A DNA stretch of 64,000 bases, from NCBI RefSeq assembly GCF_003952345.1, contig NZ_CP034433.1:2976001-3040000 (forward strand), in the 5' to 3' direction. A model generated the notes under the pieces. The model searched no databases and was not told the origin of the DNA. It worked only from the letters and a program-made list of their open reading frames with translations. Every line of letters begins with the position of its first letter. The stretch's first letter is position 1. The stretch is from Iodobacter ciconiae. Its GTDB lineage: Bacteria > Pseudomonadota > Gammaproteobacteria > Burkholderiales > Chitinibacteraceae. A program made the translations under genes and the position numbers. Below, in pieces: positions 29,753 through 38,418 of the stretch.

Positions 29753-29800
29753 ACACTATATATAGCTAAGCATTCGGATATTAAACACCATATATTGTGG
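29753..29800. promoter_or_regulatory. Tandem NrdR boxes upstream of nrdD
   Basis: Two 16-base palindrome-like boxes, ACACTATATATAGCTA (29753-29768) and ACACCATATATTGTGG (29785-29800), lie 32 bases apart start to start, about three helical turns. Sequence and spacing match the paired boxes bound by the ribonucleotide-reductase repressor NrdR. They sit directly after the FNR box, so repression and anaerobic activation probably meet here. Confidence 0.75.
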
Positions 29801-29837
29801 TCTGTAAAAACATTCTACCCTGATCCAGGTGGGAAAA

Positions 29838-31832
29838 ATGACCATATACCCGCAATATGTGTTAAAACGTGATGGCCGCATCGCGGCGTTTGATGTTGAT
29901 AAAATTCGCCTTGCGCTGCTAAATGCCAGCCGCGTAACTGGTGAGTTTGATGAGGCAGAAGCAATACGCTTAAGCGAGCTGGTTAGCAGTCGCCTGCAAG
30001 GGGATCTCACCCCTTCCATTGAGCAGATTCAGGACCAGGTTGAAGAAACCCTGCTGCAATATCATTATTTAAAAACCGTTCGTGCTTATATTGCTTATCG
30101 CAGCCAGCATGCGCGTTTGCGCTCGGATGTGCGAACGGTAGTGGATGTTGAATCATCGATTAATGAATATTTGGATCAATCAGACTGGCGGGTGAATGCC
30201 AATGCCAATCAGGGCTGGAGCCTGGGTGGGCTGATTTTAAATACCAGCGGCAAAATGATTGCCAATTACTGGTTAAACCATGTTTATCCGCCTGCTATTG
30301 GTGAGGCACATCGCTCTGGTGCGATGCATATTCATGACCTGGATATGCTGTCTGGCTATTGTGCAGGCTGGTCTTTGCGCCGCCTTTTGCAAGAAGGTTT
30401 TAATGGCGTGCCGGGTAAGGTAGAAGCCAAGCCACCCAAGCATTTTTCTGCAGCTATCGGGCAAATTGTTAATTTTTTAGGCACTTTGCAAAATGAATGG
30501 GCGGGTGCGCAGGCATTTAGCTCGTTTGATACCTATATGGCGGCATTTGTTCGTGCAGATAATTTGCAATATACACAGGTAAAGCAGTATATCCAGGAGC
30601 TGATTTACAATTTGAATGTGCCTAGCCGCTGGGGCACACAAACGCCATTTACAAATCTGACTTTTGACTGGATTTGCCCGGAAGACCTGCGCGAACAGAT
30701 TCCCTATGTAGGTGGCAGGGAAATGCCATTTAATTATGGTGAATTGCAGGCCGAAATGGATATGATTAATCGTGCCTATATCGAAGTGATGATGGAGGGC
30801 GATGCACTGGGCCGTGTATTTACTTTCCCGATTCCCACTTACAATATCACCAAAGATTTTGCCTGGGATCACCCCAATACTGATTTGTTATTTGAAATGA
30901 CGGCCAAATACGGCCTGCCCTATTTCCAGAATTTTTTAAATTCAGATTTAGAGCCGCATATGGTACGTTCAATGTGCTGCCGCTTGCAGCTTGATCTGCG
31001 TGAATTATTAAAGCGCGGTAATGGCTTATTCGGCTCGGCAGAGCAGACCGGCTCGCTGGGCGTGGTGACCATTAATTGCGCGCGGATTGGTTATGAATTC
31101 AAAGGTAATGAAGCGGGTTTGTTGTCACGAATTGATACGCTAATGGAGCTGGCCAAACAATCTTTGGAAATTAAACGCAAATTAATCGGCCGCTTAATTG
31201 ATGGTGGTCTTTATCCTTATACCAAGCGCTATCTGGGCACGCTGCGCAATCATTTTAGTACGCTGGGGGTAAATGGTATTAACGAGATGATTCGCAATTT
31301 TAGTGATGATCAGCATGATATCAGCTCTGACGCGGGCTATGCCTTGGCAATTCGCCTGCTGGATCATATCCGCGCCAAAATGAGCGAGTTTCAGGAAGAA
31401 ACCGGCCATCTTTATAATCTGGAAGCCACGCCAGCCGAAGGCACGACTTATCGTTTTGCTAAAGAAGATAAAAAGGCTTATCCCGATATTTTGCAGGCCG
31501 GTACGATAGATCAGCCTTTTTATACTAATTCCAGCCAGCTGCCGGTTGGTTTCACTGATGATCCGTTTGAGGCCTTGGGCCGTCAGCAGGAATTACAGCG
31601 TAAATACACCGGTGGCACTGTCTTGCATCTGTATATGAACGAGGCGATTTCCAGCCCTGTGGCGTGTAAAGCATTGGTGAAAAAAGCACTGACAAATTAT
31701 CGCCTGCCCTATATCACCATCACGCCCACTTTTTCTATCTGCCCGAAGCATGGCTACCTGAGCGGCCACCATGAGTTTTGCCCGAAGTGCGATGGCGAGC
31801 TACTGGCGAAGAAATGCTGTGCTACAAATTAA
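29838..31832 (+). CDS. nrdD: Anaerobic (class III) ribonucleotide reductase catalytic subunit lacking its glycyl-radical domain
   Basis: Reduces ribonucleotides to deoxyribonucleotides without oxygen. 664 residues: N-terminal ATP-cone (YVLKRDGRIAAFDVDKIRLAL, 5-95), then the reductase barrel with RSMCCRLQLD (the active-site Cys region) and GSLGVVTINCARIGYE, and a zinc-binding end (CPKHGYLSGHHEFCPKC). It stops 14 residues past the last of these Cys. The expected RVxGY glycyl-radical segment is missing; it is encoded by a separate small gene 376 bases downstream. The ATG at 29838 follows AGGTGG; an upstream GTG is less likely. Regulated by FNR and NrdR sites, judged from the promoter. Confidence 0.93.
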   Translation: MTIYPQYVLKRDGRIAAFDVDKIRLALLNASRVTGEFDEAEAIRLSELVSSRLQGDLTPSIEQIQDQVEETLLQYHYLKTVRAYIAYRSQHARLRSDVRTVVDVESSINEYLDQSDWRVNANANQGWSLGGLILNTSGKMIANYWLNHVYPPAIGEAHRSGAMHIHDLDMLSGYCAGWSLRRLLQEGFNGVPGKVEAKPPKHFSAAIGQIVNFLGTLQNEWAGAQAFSSFDTYMAAFVRADNLQYTQVKQYIQELIYNLNVPSRWGTQTPFTNLTFDWICPEDLREQIPYVGGREMPFNYGELQAEMDMINRAYIEVMMEGDALGRVFTFPIPTYNITKDFAWDHPNTDLLFEMTAKYGLPYFQNFLNSDLEPHMVRSMCCRLQLDLRELLKRGNGLFGSAEQTGSLGVVTINCARIGYEFKGNEAGLLSRIDTLMELAKQSLEIKRKLIGRLIDGGLYPYTKRYLGTLRNHFSTLGVNGINEMIRNFSDDQHDISSDAGYALAIRLLDHIRAKMSEFQEETGHLYNLEATPAEGTTYRFAKEDKKAYPDILQAGTIDQPFYTNSSQLPVGFTDDPFEALGRQQELQRKYTGGTVLHLYMNEAISSPVACKALVKKALTNYRLPYITITPTFSICPKHGYLSGHHEFCPKCDGELLAKKCCATN

Positions 31833-32208
31833 AGGCTGAAAATTGTATAGATACGGAAGATAAGAAAGTATGCAGAGTAAGGTAAGGAGACTTCAGGGTT
31901 TTTGCAGCTATCTGGCTTGCAGCCTGGTTTAGTCGCCGTGCAATTTGGGTTACGCCTGCTGATGCTATCCACATATTATGAGAGCAGTTTTAGCTGTAAA
32001 TATTTTTAATATATCGAACTTTTGCAGCTAAAGCTGCTCTTGCAAAATAGTATTGCTTGAGCGGGTAGGATCAAGTTTTATCGATTCTAATATGTGGTCT
32101 ATTTATGAAATAAATTCTTAGTTTTTCTCTATATGCTTTGTGTTTTCTTTGTCATTTCTGTGCCTGCAGATTTTTTGAATGTACATTTTTAAAAATTGGA
32201 AAAAAATT
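31833..32208. other. Gap splitting nrdD from its glycyl-radical domain: long hairpin and repeat arm
   Basis: No gene is seen in these 376 bases. AGAGCAGTTTTAGCTG (31981-31996) pairs with CAGCTAAAGCTGCTCT (32025-32040): 16 pairs with one G-T, and a 28-base AT-rich loop. Bases 32120-32178 (GTTTTTCTCTATATGC, TTTGTGTTTTC, TTCTGTGCCTGCAGA, T run) look like a decayed right arm of the CTCTGTG repeat family. No clear group I or group II intron signature was found. Confidence 0.55.
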
Positions 32209-32388
32209 ATGAGTGATTTATCAGTTCAAACCAAGCTGGCTCCTGAACTAAAAGATGAAGAGCGTACCCGTTGTGAAATCTGGACTCGGGTGATGGGGTA
32301 TCACCGGCCGGTAAGCAGTTTTAATATTGGTAAGAAAGGTGAGTTTAAAGAACGGCAATTTTTTAACGAATGTAATACCGCGCCATAA
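32209..32388 (+). CDS. Stand-alone glycyl-radical domain of anaerobic ribonucleotide reductase (59 residues)
   Basis: The peptide ends like an intact NrdD: CEIWTRVMGYHRPVSSFN then IGKKGEFKERQFF. Gly30 in RVMGY is the predicted radical glycine. The first 20 residues (LAPELKDEERT) look like the linker normally joining it to the zinc domain. GGA about 10 bases before the ATG is a weak ribosome-binding site; a longer form from 32179 is open but less likely. Its TAA overlaps the nrdG ATG. It probably binds NrdD and carries the radical in trans, as GrcA (YfiD) can do for pyruvate formate-lyase; that is inference. Confidence 0.85.
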   Translation: MSDLSVQTKLAPELKDEERTRCEIWTRVMGYHRPVSSFNIGKKGEFKERQFFNECNTAP

Positions 32389-33101
32389 TGACAGCCGAAC
32401 CCAAAATTGGCGGCTTGGTGCCGTTTTCCAGTTGTGATTACCCTGGTGAGCTGGCTTGTGTCGTCTTTTTGGCAGGTTGTCCGTGGCGCTGTGCTTATTG
32501 CCATAATCCTCATTTACAGGCCCGCGAGCAGCATGATTCAGCTCCGCAGTGGGATGAAATCCTGATCTGGCTAAAAACGCGCCGAGGTCTTTTGGATGCG
32601 GTAGTTTTTTCGGGGGGGGAGCCGCTGACCGAGCCGCTCTTACCCGAGATGATGCGTAGTGTAAAAGCATTAGGCTTCAAAATTGGCCTGCATAGTGGCG
32701 GCGCGTATCCCAAGCGTTTGCAGGAATGTCTGCCTTATCTGGACTGGGTAGGTTTTGACATTAAAAGTGATTTTATGTGTTACGAAAAAATCACTGCCGT
32801 AGTAGGAAGTGGTGCTGTGGCCAGCGCTTCGCTAAAGCTGCTGCTGGCAAGCAAGGTGGCACTGGAATGCCGTAGTACCATTCATCCTAGCCTACATAGT
32901 GAAGATGAGCTGGTTGCCCTTGCCCGCACATTAAGTGCCGCAGGGGTAAAACGCTATGTGTTGCAATCTTTCAGACCGGCTGGCTGCATTGAGCCGGCAT
33001 TAGTTAATTCTGTGCAGCTTCATTTTCCTCAGCCTGCCACCTTAGCGTTAATTGAGCAGCAGTTTGCTTCGTTTCAGTACGTATCGACACTTGTTGCCTA
33101 A
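32388..33101 (+). CDS. nrdG: Anaerobic ribonucleotide reductase activating protein (radical SAM)
   Basis: Radical-SAM activase of 237 residues that makes the glycyl radical on NrdD. The 4Fe-4S motif is CPWRCAYC (CxxxCxxC) near residue 31, followed by VVFSGGEPL (SAM binding). It starts in a TAATG overlap with the glycyl-radical gene, so the activase and its target glycine are translationally coupled. The last 98 bases overlap the convergent SulP gene. Confidence 0.93.
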   Translation: MTAEPKIGGLVPFSSCDYPGELACVVFLAGCPWRCAYCHNPHLQAREQHDSAPQWDEILIWLKTRRGLLDAVVFSGGEPLTEPLLPEMMRSVKALGFKIGLHSGGAYPKRLQECLPYLDWVGFDIKSDFMCYEKITAVVGSGAVASASLKLLLASKVALECRSTIHPSLHSEDELVALARTLSAAGVKRYVLQSFRPAGCIEPALVNSVQLHFPQPATLALIEQQFASFQYVSTLVA

Positions 33102-34767
33102 AGGCTCTATATGCCTGCTTCACGCTGGAGAAAATCAGAAAGTTGGCCTGTAATTCATCCAGTTTATGATGCCTGGCGGCGATAAATTCGGTTTGTTTTT
33201 TACGCCCCGCCAAAGCGAGGGTGATGCCGCGCTCTTTTAAATCTCTTTGTAAAATAATGACGGCTTCTATGCCTGCAATATCAATCTGATTAATGGGCAC
33301 GGTGTCCAGCACCACCCATACCACTTTTGTTTTTGCGCCATCGGTTAAAGATAAAACGCGCTGGCGAAAGTAATTGGCGTTAAAAAAATTAAGTGAGGCG
33401 TCAAAGCGGTAAACCAGCATGCCATTAATTGGTACGGCATCAGGATGATGGGATAAATCATGAAAGCTGTTTTTATTGGGATAAACACCAAGCAAGCTTT
33501 CGTGCGGGCGGGCCAGCTTAACTAATAGCCTTAGCGTGGCAATTAATACAGCAAATAACATGCCTTGCATCACGCCCACGCAGGCCACGCCAATCAGCGT
33601 CAGGATGGCAATGCCGTATTCGCCGCGGCTGGCCTGGCGAAAATAGATAAAATTGGCAAAACTCATTAGCCCGAATGAGGCGGTAATCAGTACGGCGGCC
33701 AGTGCAGCAATCGGTACATATTGCAGCGGGGTGGTAAATAGTGCGATGGCAATGGCAATTGATGCTGCAGCTACCATGCTTACCATTTGTGTTTTACCGC
33801 CAGCATTGTTATTCACAGCAGTTCTGGAATCCGCACCGCTAATAACAAAACCTTGTGAAAAAGCAGCAGCAATATTAGCCATGCCCAGCGCGGTAAATTC
33901 ACGGTCGGCATCGATTTCATAACGGTTTTTTGCTGCAAAGCTGCGGGCGGTCAGAATGGCACTGCTAAAGCTGATCAGCGCCAGCCCGGCTCCTGCGCCA
34001 AGTAATTCACCCAGATGGGTCCTGGGGATGGTTGGCCAGTGTAAGGTGGGTAATCCGGCAGGCAATAAACCGATGATGGCAATGCCAGCGTTTTGCAAAT
34101 TCAGACTAAAGATGATTAATCCTGCCAGCCCCATGGCAACCAGGGCAGTGGGCAGCTTAGGCAAGAGGCGCTTAATAATTTGAATGGCTAACAGCGTACC
34201 GAGGCCGATCAGGGCAGTGCCCGGATGAAGCTCGGGCAGGCGATCTGGCAGCTCGATAATTCGGCCAATAAAATCATGTTTATGAAAAGTAAAGCCGAGT
34301 AATTTACCCAGCTGTCCCAGTGCAATGCTGATGGCTACCCCGTTTAAAAAGCCGGCCAGAATTGGTGGGGATAAAAAATCAGCCAGAAAGCCCAGTTTAA
34401 AACGACTGGCCAGCAGACAAAATAACCCGGTAATCAGTGCCAAAGCCACCGAGAGCGAAATATAGAGCTCAGGCTGGCCTGCTGCCATCGGTAGCAAGGT
34501 GGAAGCCACCATGGCGCAGGTGGCCGCATCAGGCCCGACAATCAGTTGCCTGGACGAGCCAAATAGTGCGTAGGCCACCATGGGTAAAATGCTGGCGTAA
34601 AGGCCGGCAATCGGGCTCATCCCTGCCAGCTGGGCATAGGCTACACCCACCGGTAGCGCGACAGATGCCACCGACAATCCTGCCAGCAAATCCTGTCGCC
34701 AGCAATCCCGCGGGTAATTCAAAAGCATGGCCAGCCCCGGGACTGTGTGTAGAAAGAATGCGTTCAA
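33004..34767 (-). CDS. SulP-family anion transporter with STAS domain
   Basis: A 587-residue inner-membrane protein. The membrane part (about 15-430) has LLAGLSVASVALPVGVAYAQLAG and GPDAATCAMVAS, the SulP signature; a cytoplasmic STAS domain follows (about 440-560; NGMLVYRFDASLNFFNANYFRQRV, DTVPINQIDIAG). Substrates in the family include sulfate and bicarbonate; the substrate here is unknown. The start is a TTG at 34767 with AGGA 8 bases before it; the next ATG is 13 codons in. Its 3' end overlaps nrdG tail to tail. Confidence 0.9.
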   Translation of the reverse strand: MNAFFLHTVPGLAMLLNYPRDCWRQDLLAGLSVASVALPVGVAYAQLAGMSPIAGLYASILPMVAYALFGSSRQLIVGPDAATCAMVASTLLPMAAGQPELYISLSVALALITGLFCLLASRFKLGFLADFLSPPILAGFLNGVAISIALGQLGKLLGFTFHKHDFIGRIIELPDRLPELHPGTALIGLGTLLAIQIIKRLLPKLPTALVAMGLAGLIIFSLNLQNAGIAIIGLLPAGLPTLHWPTIPRTHLGELLGAGAGLALISFSSAILTARSFAAKNRYEIDADREFTALGMANIAAAFSQGFVISGADSRTAVNNNAGGKTQMVSMVAAASIAIAIALFTTPLQYVPIAALAAVLITASFGLMSFANFIYFRQASRGEYGIAILTLIGVACVGVMQGMLFAVLIATLRLLVKLARPHESLLGVYPNKNSFHDLSHHPDAVPINGMLVYRFDASLNFFNANYFRQRVLSLTDGAKTKVVWVVLDTVPINQIDIAGIEAVIILQRDLKERGITLALAGRKKQTEFIAARHHKLDELQANFLIFSSVKQAYRAFRQQVSIRTETKQTAAQLTLRWQAEENEAAQN

Positions 34768-34918
34768 TGCCGAGTCCTGTTACTTGAGTGAAAAATATGA
34801 CCAGATATAACGGTAGAGCGATTTAGCTGAAGTCATATGTTTTTGTAAGGTAGCAAAATGTATTATTTTGCTGACGCAGCACATGCTCGGAACATGCACA
34901 TTGATGATCGTTTTATTT

Positions 34919-35803
34919 TTAGTAAATCACCCTCGCCTGATCCTTGCAAAATTGAATAAATCGGCGCAGGGTTGCGGAATGATATTTTTGTTTATGCCAT
35001 GCAAGATAGAGCTGGCGTGGGAAGTGTTGCTGCATGGGTAAGCACACTAATCGTGTGCTATTGATACGGTCCTGTGCGGCCAGTTTTGAGATAAAGGTGA
35101 TCCCCAGTCCCTGCTCTACCGCTAACATGACAGCCTCCAGAGTATTTAGCTCCAGCCCGATGTGGCTGTTGCTGAGCTGTGGCTGGATAAGCTGCTCAAA
35201 CTGCTCCCGGTTACCAGACATAGGTTCACGCAGCACCCACGTTTCATTACTTAATGCAGAGACAGGTAGCCCGGTTTGTGTCATTAAGGGATGCTGCGCT
35301 GGGGCCACAATGCACATTTCATCCTTAAGCCAGGGATCCGCGATCAAATCGGGGTGATGGTTTTCACCTTCGATTAGGGCGAGGTCTAATTCAAAATGGG
35401 CAAGCGCGTGGCTAAGGATATGGGTATTGGCAATGGATATACGGGGCGTGGTGCTCTGCTCGGTGCGTGCCAGCAGAATCGGTAACAGGTAGTTGCCAAT
35501 GGTTTGGGTAGCACCAAGCCGCAACCTGCCAACTGGCTCAGCACCGCTAACAAACATAGTTTCAATATCCATTACCCGGGCAAGTAATTCTTCGGCCACG
35601 GGTTGTAATAATTTACCTTCAGCATTTAATTGCAGGCGCGGATGAACCCGGTCAAATAATGGCGTTGCCAGCTGGCGCTCTAATTCTTGCAAGGACTGTG
35701 AAACGGCGCCCTTGCTCAGGCATAGCTCATTGGCTGCTGCACCAAGATTGCCGTAACGGGCGATGGCAGCAAAGGTTTTTAGCTGTTGCAAGGTGAGTTT
35801 CAT
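34919..35803 (-). CDS. LysR-type transcriptional regulator
   Basis: A 294-residue LysR regulator: N-terminal helix-turn-helix (LKTFAAIARYGNLGAAANELCLSKGAVSQSLQELE) and a periplasmic-binding-like effector domain from residue 90 (VGRLRLGATQTIGNYLLP). It is divergent from the TDT transporter gene, with 96 bases between starts, the usual layout for a LysR protein controlling its neighbour. An ATCAT-N6-ATGAT inverted repeat at 35830-35845 could be its site. The effector is unknown. Confidence 0.9.
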   Translation of the reverse strand: MKLTLQQLKTFAAIARYGNLGAAANELCLSKGAVSQSLQELERQLATPLFDRVHPRLQLNAEGKLLQPVAEELLARVMDIETMFVSGAEPVGRLRLGATQTIGNYLLPILLARTEQSTTPRISIANTHILSHALAHFELDLALIEGENHHPDLIADPWLKDEMCIVAPAQHPLMTQTGLPVSALSNETWVLREPMSGNREQFEQLIQPQLSNSHIGLELNTLEAVMLAVEQGLGITFISKLAAQDRINSTRLVCLPMQQHFPRQLYLAWHKQKYHSATLRRFIQFCKDQARVIY

Positions 35804-35899
35804 TTGATTTTTCTAAACACCTAATTCAAATCATTTAGATATGATAAACAATATATGAACGGTATTCTATTTGTATTGTTACAGACAGAAGGCCGTCAT

Positions 35900-36889
35900 A
35901 TGTTTAAGCGAATTCATCAATCACTTGTTGCTGCTCCTACCCCTATGGCGGGCTTAGCTTTAGGCCTGGCCAGCCTTGGGTGGTGCTGGGAAAATGGAGG
36001 TGATTTTTCTGGTAATGCGCAACTATCAGGTGCTGTAATTGCTGGTGTGCTTTTACTTATCTTAGCTTTCAAATTTGTATTTCACCCCCGTTTGCTTCTG
36101 AATGATTTAGCACATCCTGTGGTGGGAAGTGTGGTGCCTACCTTTGCAATGGCGATAATGGTGGTTTCCAAGGCTGCCGGTCGTTTTGCTCCGGGTTTTG
36201 CCGAGGGTCTTTGGTTATTTGCTGTTCTCTTGCATATGGTGTTTCTGGCTACATTTATCTGGTATCGCGCTAAAAATTTTGAAATTCATCAGATGGTGCC
36301 AAGCTGGTTTGTTCCGCCGGTAGGGATTATCGTGGCAGATGTTGCTTTTCCTGGCGGGCAATTTGCAGCTTTGGCAGATGGTTTGCTGTGGTTCGGAATT
36401 TTTTGCTACGCCGTGATGTTGCCGCTGATGCTTTATCGTTTGATTTTCAGTCACGAAGTGCCTGATGCAGCCAAGCCAACAATCGCTATTCTGGCGGCTC
36501 CAGCCAGCCTTTCCCTTGCCGGTTACCTGACCGTAACTGCAGAGCCGTCACTGCTTGTTGTGGCTCTTCTGTTTGGGATTGCTGTGTTAATGACGGGTAT
36601 CATCTATCTTGCTTTTTTCAAACTGCTGACTCTGCCCTTCTCTCCGGGCTATGCTGCTTTTACTTTCCCGATGGTGATCGGTGCAACCGCCCTGTTTAAA
36701 GTCAGTAGTTTGCTCGAACAATGGGAATTTGCTGCTCCTTATGTAGACCAGGTGCAATGGTTGGCTCAGTTTGAATTAGGTGTTGCTACGGTGGTGGTTG
36801 GCTATGTAGCGTTGCGCTACGCAATGTTTTTTATCTGGAAACCCGCTAATGGCAGTGCTTATAAATTAGGGGAATTGATTCATAGATAA
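35900..36889 (+). CDS. TDT-family transporter (TehA/SLAC1-like)
   Basis: A 329-residue membrane protein with about ten helices. APTPMAGLALGLASLGWCWE at the N-terminus and HPVVGSVVPTFAMAIMVVS are typical of the tellurite-resistance/dicarboxylate (TDT) family, which includes TehA and plant SLAC1 anion channels. The ATG at 35900 follows AAGG; an earlier in-frame ATG at 35855 lies in the promoter region. Likely controlled by the divergent LysR protein. Substrate not determined. Confidence 0.87.
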   Translation: MFKRIHQSLVAAPTPMAGLALGLASLGWCWENGGDFSGNAQLSGAVIAGVLLLILAFKFVFHPRLLLNDLAHPVVGSVVPTFAMAIMVVSKAAGRFAPGFAEGLWLFAVLLHMVFLATFIWYRAKNFEIHQMVPSWFVPPVGIIVADVAFPGGQFAALADGLLWFGIFCYAVMLPLMLYRLIFSHEVPDAAKPTIAILAAPASLSLAGYLTVTAEPSLLVVALLFGIAVLMTGIIYLAFFKLLTLPFSPGYAAFTFPMVIGATALFKVSSLLEQWEFAAPYVDQVQWLAQFELGVATVVVGYVALRYAMFFIWKPANGSAYKLGELIHR

Positions 36890-36898
36890 TCAGAAGAA

Positions 36899-36927
36899 AT
36901 AATAAAAAAGGCCGCTGATGCGGCCTT
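36899..36927 (-). terminator. Intrinsic terminator after proQ
   Basis: AAGGCCGC-TGAT-GCGGCCTT stem (36908-36927) followed on the minus strand by a T-rich run. It lies 12 bases past the proQ stop and may also stop the convergent TDT transcript. Confidence 0.9.
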
Positions 36928-36939
36928 ACGGGGCTGGGT

Positions 36940-37398
36940 TTATTCCGTTTTATTCTCAGCGGGGTCGGCAATAGTTTCGCTGGCTGCTGCAATGACCTGA
37001 TCAACCGCTGCTTCTTCTGCTACAACCACTGTTTGTGGTTTTTTGCGCTCTTCGATATTTTGCACAAATTTAGCTGCAGCCGCTTTTTCTTCTGCAGTGA
37101 CATCACCTACCGGTTTGCCATTTAGATCAAAGCGCTTACCGCCACGGGCTACTGATTTCAAGTAACGCACTTTGCGGCAATGAGCAGCAATCGAGCGATG
37201 GACATGATTGGCACCAAACTGCGGTAGTGCTTTTTCCAGTTCTTTGTGAACACCGATCATTAAAGGTTTGAATTGCTTCATCACCGGGTAACGCTGATAA
37301 AGTAATTCAATAATCATAATTTGCTGTTGACGGGCTGATTTCTCGCCAATCGCAGATTGTAATGCTTGAGCTAAAGCTGAGTTTTGATCGGTCATCAT
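36940..37398 (-). CDS. proQ: ProQ/FinO-domain RNA chaperone
   Basis: A 152-residue RNA-binding protein. The FinO/ProQ fold covers about 15-100 (LLYQRYPVMKQFKPLMIGVHKELEKALP, HCRKVRYLKSVARGGKRFDLNG), and an Ala/Glu-rich tail follows. Short ProQ forms without the enterobacterial Tudor-like end occur in Neisseria and bind many small RNAs. No ribosome-binding site is clear; the start could be either of the two adjacent ATGs. Confidence 0.92.
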   Translation of the reverse strand: MMTDQNSALAQALQSAIGEKSARQQQIMIIELLYQRYPVMKQFKPLMIGVHKELEKALPQFGANHVHRSIAAHCRKVRYLKSVARGGKRFDLNGKPVGDVTAEEKAAAAKFVQNIEERKKPQTVVVAEEAAVDQVIAAASETIADPAENKTE

Positions 37399-37663
37399 TC
37401 GAAAACTAGGGTTGGTGTGAAGTGCTAGCTTACCTTAACTCTGCGTTTGCATATACCGTGCTAGCGCAAAGTGTCGCTTATCGGTCTGTCTAAAAAGGGT
37501 TTTAAAGCCTGTTTGGTTAGCTTAAAAACGGTAAAAACTCTAGGGTTACTATCGGGAAACCCAAATTTTTAGCCATTTTTTGTAATTTTGCCCGCGTTTT
37601 TCTCTGTTTTTGCACCTTTAACGACTAAGCCACTATTTGTCATAAATAGAGCGGTAATGATGC

Positions 37664-38284
37664 CTATAGGCCAGGTTTGTGGATTAAAACCATAGAGCAG
37701 GGAGCCAAACAGGCAATACTAACCCGATGAGTACGCTCTCTTTCACTGGCCCAGTACCAGTCAACCTTAATGCTGTCGCCAGCAATCAAGCTACTGCCGC
37801 GAATAACCTGATCCCGAATTCCTGCCTTAAATGCAGCTTCACGCAAAGTCCAAAGCTGGTAGAAACGTTCTTGTGATTCTTCTTTAAGCGCATTGACCCA
37901 GTCAGCCTCATCGCGGTGCAGGGCAAATTTTGCCAATTTGGCGATGTTCGCCTTAGGGCGGCAGCATTCAATGTCCAGCCCTACCCGTTCGGTGTTAACG
38001 GTTACTCCCAGGCAATCTCCGCTATGTGAAATGCTGGCGTGCAAATGAGGTGCTTTAAGCAGACAGGGAAAGAATTCCCCCTCAGTAATATCGTTTGCCC
38101 TGTATTCAATACCCAAAACTTTGCTTGCTGCCTGGGCAAGCAATAGACGCCCGAGAATAAACTGCTGCGCGCGGGCAAGTGATTGAATCGTTGCCAGCCT
38201 GATTTTGCTGCTGGGTGAGAGAAAATCACTGCCTGGTAAGGGGTTAAGTGATATTTGTGTAAGAAAAACTTCGGTATGAAGCAT
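37664..38284 (-). CDS. 4'-phosphopantetheinyl transferase (Sfp type)
   Basis: Moves phosphopantetheine from CoA to carrier proteins of fatty-acid, polyketide or peptide synthesis. Motifs: SISHSGDCLGVTV, VGLDIECCRP (Mg-binding Asp and Glu) and FYQLWTLREAAFKA, the WxxKEAxxK motif with Arg for the first Lys. The frame is open to a TTG at 38389 with GGGAG before it, but homologous sequence begins at the ATG at 38284 (206 residues). It lies behind the nnrS gene on the same strand. The 265 bases to proQ show no gene. Confidence 0.87.
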   Translation of the reverse strand: MLHTEVFLTQISLNPLPGSDFLSPSSKIRLATIQSLARAQQFILGRLLLAQAASKVLGIEYRANDITEGEFFPCLLKAPHLHASISHSGDCLGVTVNTERVGLDIECCRPKANIAKLAKFALHRDEADWVNALKEESQERFYQLWTLREAAFKAGIRDQVIRGSSLIAGDSIKVDWYWASERERTHRVSIACLAPCSMVLIHKPGL

Positions 38285-38418
38285 GTGAAAACCAAGAGCA
38301 TAGGATTGGGGAGTAATATACCTTGCCACGGGTCTGAGCTTCCCGAAAAACAACAGGGCGGTTACTTGCTCGTGTTTTACCTGGGGCAAGACTACTCCCA
38401 GGGATGGATGAAATAAAA

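Noticed and set aside
31833..32208. Self-splicing intron or translational bypass in nrdD
   Set aside because: No clear intron core or domain V was seen, the downstream gene has its own ATG, and a repeat arm explains part of the gap; kept only as an alternative to test.
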